A program made the translations under genes and the position numbers. Source: an uncultured Sutterella sp. (lineage in GTDB: Bacteria > Pseudomonadota > Gammaproteobacteria > Burkholderiales > Burkholderiaceae_F). Taken from it: a DNA stretch of 34,459 nt. Of this stretch, positions 31,024 through 34,459 are shown piece by piece. The stretch is taken from assembly GCA_905192805.1 (NCBI GenBank), contig CAJJMF010000004.1, positions 1-34,459 on the forward strand, in the 5' to 3' direction. The notes under the pieces are model-generated. The model was not told the origin of the DNA. It did not search any database and saw only the letters and a program-made list of their open reading frames with translations. How positions within the stretch are numbered: the stretch's first letter is position 1; the number at the start of each line of letters is the position of its first letter.

Positions 31024-33708
31024 TTACGCGAGTCGACCGTGGCAGTCTTTGAAACGCTTGCCTGAGCCACAGGGGCAAGGATCGTTGCGTCCCGTATGGG
31101 CGAAGACCGCAGGATCGATCGCCTCCGTAGGTGCGGGCTCGTCCTTGGGCGTTTGCGGCGCTTGGGCACCCGCCTCATCCGTTGCCTCAGGCTCATCCTC
31201 CGTGAAGCGGATCTCCACACGCATCAAATACGTCACAACGTTCTCACGCACTTGATCCAATAAGGCCTCAAACATCGCAAACGCTTCACGTTTGTATTCC
31301 TGCTTGGGCTGCTTCTGGGCATAGCCACGCAAGTAAATCCCTTGACGTAACGCATCGAGCGCGGAAATATGCTGACGCCAGAGCTGGTCCATCATACCAA
31401 TCAACACCGCACGGGCCAATTGGTTGAAGGACTCGTGACCGACCAAGTTTTCCTTACTGGTATAGATCTCGTTCACCTGATCAATCAAGGTCTTCAGCAA
31501 GTCTTCGTCCGTAATGGAATCGGACTCATCGAGCATCTTCTGGAAGTCGATGGCAATACCGAATTCATTCTGTAGTTTGGTTTGCAAGCCGGGGAGATCC
31601 CACTGCTCTTCCACCGTTTCGGCGGGCACGAAACTACGGAACATATCCGTGAAGAACCCTTCGCGCAGATTCGTCACCAATTCCGAGAGATCTTGGCTTT
31701 CCAAGATTTCGTTACGCAAGCTGTAAATTTCATGACGTTGATCGTTCTGTACGTCATCGAACTCCAACAACTGCTTACGAATATCGTAGTTACGACCTTC
31801 GACCTTACGCTGAGCCGACTCAATCATGCGGGTGAGCATCTTCGATTCGATCGCTACGCCCTCTTCGAGCTTCAAGCGATCGGCAATGGCACGCATGCGT
31901 TCGCCACCGAAAATACGCAGCAGTTGGTCTTCCATCGAGAGATAGAAGCACGAGCTACCCGGGTCACCCTGACGACCCGCACGACCACGTAACTGGTTAT
32001 CAATACGACGCGACTCATGGCGTTCCGAACCGATAATACGTAAGCCACCGGCAGCAATCACGATATCATGCAATTTCTGCCACTCGGCCGTGACGGCTTC
32101 GATCTTCGCATTGCGTTCATCTTCCGAGAGCGTTTCGTCCGCACGGATGACTTCGAGCATCTTATTGAGGCCACCCCCTAACACGATGTCGGTACCGCGA
32201 CCAGCCATGTTCGTGGCAATGGTCACCATTCCAGGACGCCCCGCTTCCATAATGATCAACGCTTCGCGTTCGTGCTGCTTAGCGTTGAGCACATTGTGTT
32301 CAATGCCTTCGGCCGTGAGCATTTGGCTCAAGAGTTCGGAATTCTCAATGGAGGTGGTCCCTAAGAGCACAGGCTGTTGACGTTCATGGCAGGCCTTCAC
32401 ATCCGCAATGATGGCACGGTACTTTTCTTCCACCGTACGGAACACTTTGTCTTGTTCGTCGATACGAATCATCTTGCGATGCGTCGGGATCACAACCGTT
32501 TCCAAGCCATAAATATCTTGGAATTCGTAGGCTTCCGTATCCGCCGTCCCCGTCATACCCGAGAGCTTTTCGTACATACGGAAGTAGTTCTGGAACGTAA
32601 TCGAGGCTAAGGTCTGGTTTTCCTTCTGAATATCCACGCCTTCTTTCGCTTCAACGGCTTGGTGCAACCCGTCCGACCAACGGCGACCCGGCATCAAGCG
32701 CCCCGTGAATTCGTCCACGATGATAATTTCACCATTTTGCACCACATAGTGCTGATCGCGTTTAAAGAGCGAATGCGCACGTAAGCTCGCATTTAAGTGG
32801 TGCATCAAAATAATATTCTGCGGAGCGTAAAGCGAATCCCCTTCTTTGAGCAACCCTCGTTGCTGCAAAATGGCTTCGAGGTGTTCATAACCACGTTCGC
32901 TTAAGTACACTTGATGCGCTTTTTCATCGACCCAGTAGTCACCTTCGGCCTTTTCATCGGCTTGGCGCGTTAATTGCCCAGGGATGTCGTTAAGCAAGCG
33001 GTACAAGTCCGTGTTATCGTCCGCAGCGCCCGAAATAATCAACGGCGTACGGGCTTCGTCGATAAGAATCGAGTCCACTTCGTCGACGATGGCAAAATAG
33101 AGCGGGCGTTGCACACGTTCTTCAACGGACTGCACCATGTTGTCGCGCAGGTAGTCAAAACCGAATTCGTTATTAGTCCCGTAGGTAATGTCGGCAGCAT
33201 AGGCTAAACGCTTGATGTCTTGCGGTTGACCCGAGAGGATCTTACCCACGCTCATTCCCAACCAGTTATAGAGGCGTCCCATCCAGTCCGCGTCACGACT
33301 GGCCAGATAGTCGTTGACGGTCACCACATGGCAGCCCTTACCCGCCAAAGCATTCAAGTACACCGCAAGCGTCGCCATCAAGGTCTTCCCTTCACCAGTA
33401 CGCATTTCAGCGATCTTGCCGTCGTTGAGCACCATAGCGCCAATTAACTGGACGTCAAAGTGACGCATCCCCATCACACGCACCGACGCTTCACGAACCA
33501 CCGCAAACGCCTCCGGTAAGAGTGCCTCCAAGGTTTCCCCATTGGCAATGCGCTGACGGAATTCGGCCGTTTTTGCCTTCAATTGCTCATCAGACAAGGC
33601 CTGCATCGCAGGCTCGAGTTTATTGATCGCATCACACTTGCGACGGTACTGTTTAATAAGGCGGTCGTTACGACTACCGAAAATTTTGGTAAGGATTTCG
33701 TCAAACAT
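31024..33708 (-). CDS. secA: Preprotein translocase ATPase SecA
   Basis: An 894-residue SecA, the motor that pushes unfolded preproteins through SecYEG. The ATP-binding MRTGEGKT ends at about 109 and the DEVDSILIDEARTP box begins at about 209. The helicase-like second nucleotide-binding domain carries TNMAGRGTDIVLGGG, and QLRGRAGRQGDPG follows. The C-terminal zinc motif is Cys878-x-Cys880-x8-Cys889-His890, used for SecB binding. The ATG has only a poor ribosome-binding site. No secM-like gene is upstream; instead dciA is divergent. Full length for a proteobacterial SecA. Confidence 0.98.
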   Translation of the reverse strand: MFDEILTKIFGSRNDRLIKQYRRKCDAINKLEPAMQALSDEQLKAKTAEFRQRIANGETLEALLPEAFAVVREASVRVMGMRHFDVQLIGAMVLNDGKIAEMRTGEGKTLMATLAVYLNALAGKGCHVVTVNDYLASRDADWMGRLYNWLGMSVGKILSGQPQDIKRLAYAADITYGTNNEFGFDYLRDNMVQSVEERVQRPLYFAIVDEVDSILIDEARTPLIISGAADDNTDLYRLLNDIPGQLTRQADEKAEGDYWVDEKAHQVYLSERGYEHLEAILQQRGLLKEGDSLYAPQNIILMHHLNASLRAHSLFKRDQHYVVQNGEIIIVDEFTGRLMPGRRWSDGLHQAVEAKEGVDIQKENQTLASITFQNYFRMYEKLSGMTGTADTEAYEFQDIYGLETVVIPTHRKMIRIDEQDKVFRTVEEKYRAIIADVKACHERQQPVLLGTTSIENSELLSQMLTAEGIEHNVLNAKQHEREALIIMEAGRPGMVTIATNMAGRGTDIVLGGGLNKMLEVIRADETLSEDERNAKIEAVTAEWQKLHDIVIAAGGLRIIGSERHESRRIDNQLRGRAGRQGDPGSSCFYLSMEDQLLRIFGGERMRAIADRLKLEEGVAIESKMLTRMIESAQRKVEGRNYDIRKQLLEFDDVQNDQRHEIYSLRNEILESQDLSELVTNLREGFFTDMFRSFVPAETVEEQWDLPGLQTKLQNEFGIAIDFQKMLDESDSITDEDLLKTLIDQVNEIYTSKENLVGHESFNQLARAVLIGMMDQLWRQHISALDALRQGIYLRGYAQKQPKQEYKREAFAMFEALLDQVRENVVTYLMRVEIRFTEDEPEATDEAGAQAPQTPKDEPAPTEAIDPAVFAHTGRNDPCPCGSGKRFKDCHGRLA

Positions 33709-33965
33709 TGTTGGTTACTGGCCTAAAAACGAACCCGTGAGAATCTTTGCCACGCCACAGACGCGGTGTCGACCCCACTTTTTCAAAACACGTCTGTGAA
33801 TTATCGCATATTCACGAGGCAGATTTATAGTGCTCGCGGTCTCCCTCGCCTGCCTTTAAAATAATCAAACGACGCGGGTCCCCTCTCGTCGTTTTCTAAC
33901 GCACTTATGAGGTATATGGGGTGCCAGGGACGATTTTTCAACCCGAGCCCTTCGAGGAGTACAAC
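33709..33965. promoter_or_regulatory. Divergent secA/dciA intergenic region with nested inverted repeats
   Basis: Holds the start signals of both genes. CACAGACG (33756-33763) pairs with CGTCTGTG (33791-33798); GTGAAT (33796-33801) pairs with ATTCAC (33810-33815). The two share bases 33796-33798, so they exclude one another. A third repeat, AAACGACG (33867-33874) with CGTCGTTT (33887-33894), lies 70 nt before dciA. No promoter is clear. Confidence 0.45.
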
Positions 33966-34459
33966 GTGCCTAACGATCTGTTTGATGATTTCGACCCCCT
34001 TGACTTACCGCAAGACATGTCACCACGCGTGGCGCGTATGGAGGCATTTCAAAGGAAGCTCGACGTCGTTCCTCTGATGGAGCAACTCATGCTCGCCCGT
34101 AAGGCGGGTTTAGCCCTAAAGGCCCTTTTTGAGGAGTTCCACATTGCGATTGACATCACGGATGAAGGACACTTCCGTATTGAGGAGGGGACCTTGGTGC
34201 TTCTCGTCCCCTCGGCACTTCAGGAAGCACGCTTACGACAACTCCAGCAGCGTATCCTCAGCCAACTGCGCCAATACTCCTTACCGATTACTGATGTGAA
34301 AGTACGTCAGGTACCCGTCACCCTCACCCCGTCTGCACCCTCGGAATTGCCCCCCATTGAGCGCCCTCGCTCGGCGATTGCCTCCGCACAACTCGCCTCC
34401 ATCGTGCCCGAACTCAGCGATCCGGGCCTAAAAGCCAGCATTGCTCGGTTGAGCGAAGT
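33966..34459 (+). CDS. dciA: DciA-like replication protein (DUF721), 3' end outside the window
   Basis: A partial frame of 164 codons without a stop, running off the right edge. The start is GTG at 33966 with GAGGAG 6 nt upstream. Residues ~40-115 match the DUF721/DciA domain: a helix with small residues (LMLARKAGLALKALFEE) followed by beta strands, GTLVLLVPSALQEARLRQL and PITDVKVRQVP. DciA loads or helps the replicative helicase DnaB in bacteria lacking DnaC or DnaI. The gene next to secA is a DUF721 protein in many betaproteobacteria. An acidic N-terminus and a Pro-rich linker flank the domain. Confidence 0.78.
   Translation, partial: MPNDLFDDFDPLDLPQDMSPRVARMEAFQRKLDVVPLMEQLMLARKAGLALKALFEEFHIAIDITDEGHFRIEEGTLVLLVPSALQEARLRQLQQRILSQLRQYSLPITDVKVRQVPVTLTPSAPSELPPIERPRSAIASAQLASIVPELSDPGLKASIARLSE

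Overview
The window is ordinary chromosomal core sequence from a betaproteobacterium, most likely of the order Burkholderiales. The gene neighbourhoods support this: mpl-yqiA-RNB ribonuclease; accB-accC-prmA-DUF3426-PfkB kinase; ypjD-PP0621-ampD divergent from ffh; rplU-rpmA-obgE-proB-proS; ispB with tRNA-Pro; coaE-zapD-yacG; and dciA divergent from secA. The moderate GC content and several neighbourhood losses would suit a reduced, host-associated lineage such as a Sutterellaceae-like gut bacterium. That family-level guess is inference only. I see no insertion sequence, prophage, CRISPR array, rRNA or defence system.

Layout. 1-4250: minus-strand operon mpl, yqiA and an RNase II-family (RNB) ribonuclease. 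4250-4880: long gene-free leader upstream of accB, with several possible RNA hairpins. 4881-9555: plus-strand accB-accC with a terminator, then prmA, a zinc-ribbon membrane protein and a PfkB-family kinase with a second terminator. 9622-12031: minus-strand yggT, ampD, a PP0621-type small membrane protein and ypjD. 12032-12467: gene-free region upstream of ffh. 12468-16118: ffh, ruvC, ruvA, ruvB. 16311-19155: ybgC, tolQ, tolR, tolA, closed by a very strong terminator and without tolB or pal. 19180-25615: minus-strand proS, proB, an NCS2 purine permease, obgE, rpmA and rplU. A tRNA 3'-end fragment lies just past proB. 25942-28949: plus-strand ispB, tRNA-Pro(CGG), coaE, zapD, yacG. 29017-33708: minus-strand Nudix hydrolase, a strongly diverged ArgJ-like protein, and secA. 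33966-end: plus-strand dciA/DUF721, cut by the window edge.

The genes serve housekeeping roles: fatty-acid precursor supply (accBC), peptidoglycan recycling (mpl, ampD), protein targeting and export (ffh, secA), Holliday-junction processing (ruvCAB), envelope constriction (tolQRA), division and gyrase control (zapD, yacG), replication (dciA), ribosome biogenesis (rplU, rpmA, obgE, prmA), and proline, CoA and quinone supply (proB, proS, coaE, ispB).

Three things stand out. First, an intact reading frame at 29791-30951 looks like ArgJ along its whole length but has lost the ArgJ catalytic motifs; it sits where Burkholderiales normally carry argJ. Second, a correctly spaced 25-nt tRNA 3' end between proB and proS looks like a scar of site-specific integration or rearrangement. 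Third, the Nudix protein carries what seems to be a shortened remnant of the thiamine-phosphate-synthase-like domain normally fused to it. I found no clearly new multi-gene system.
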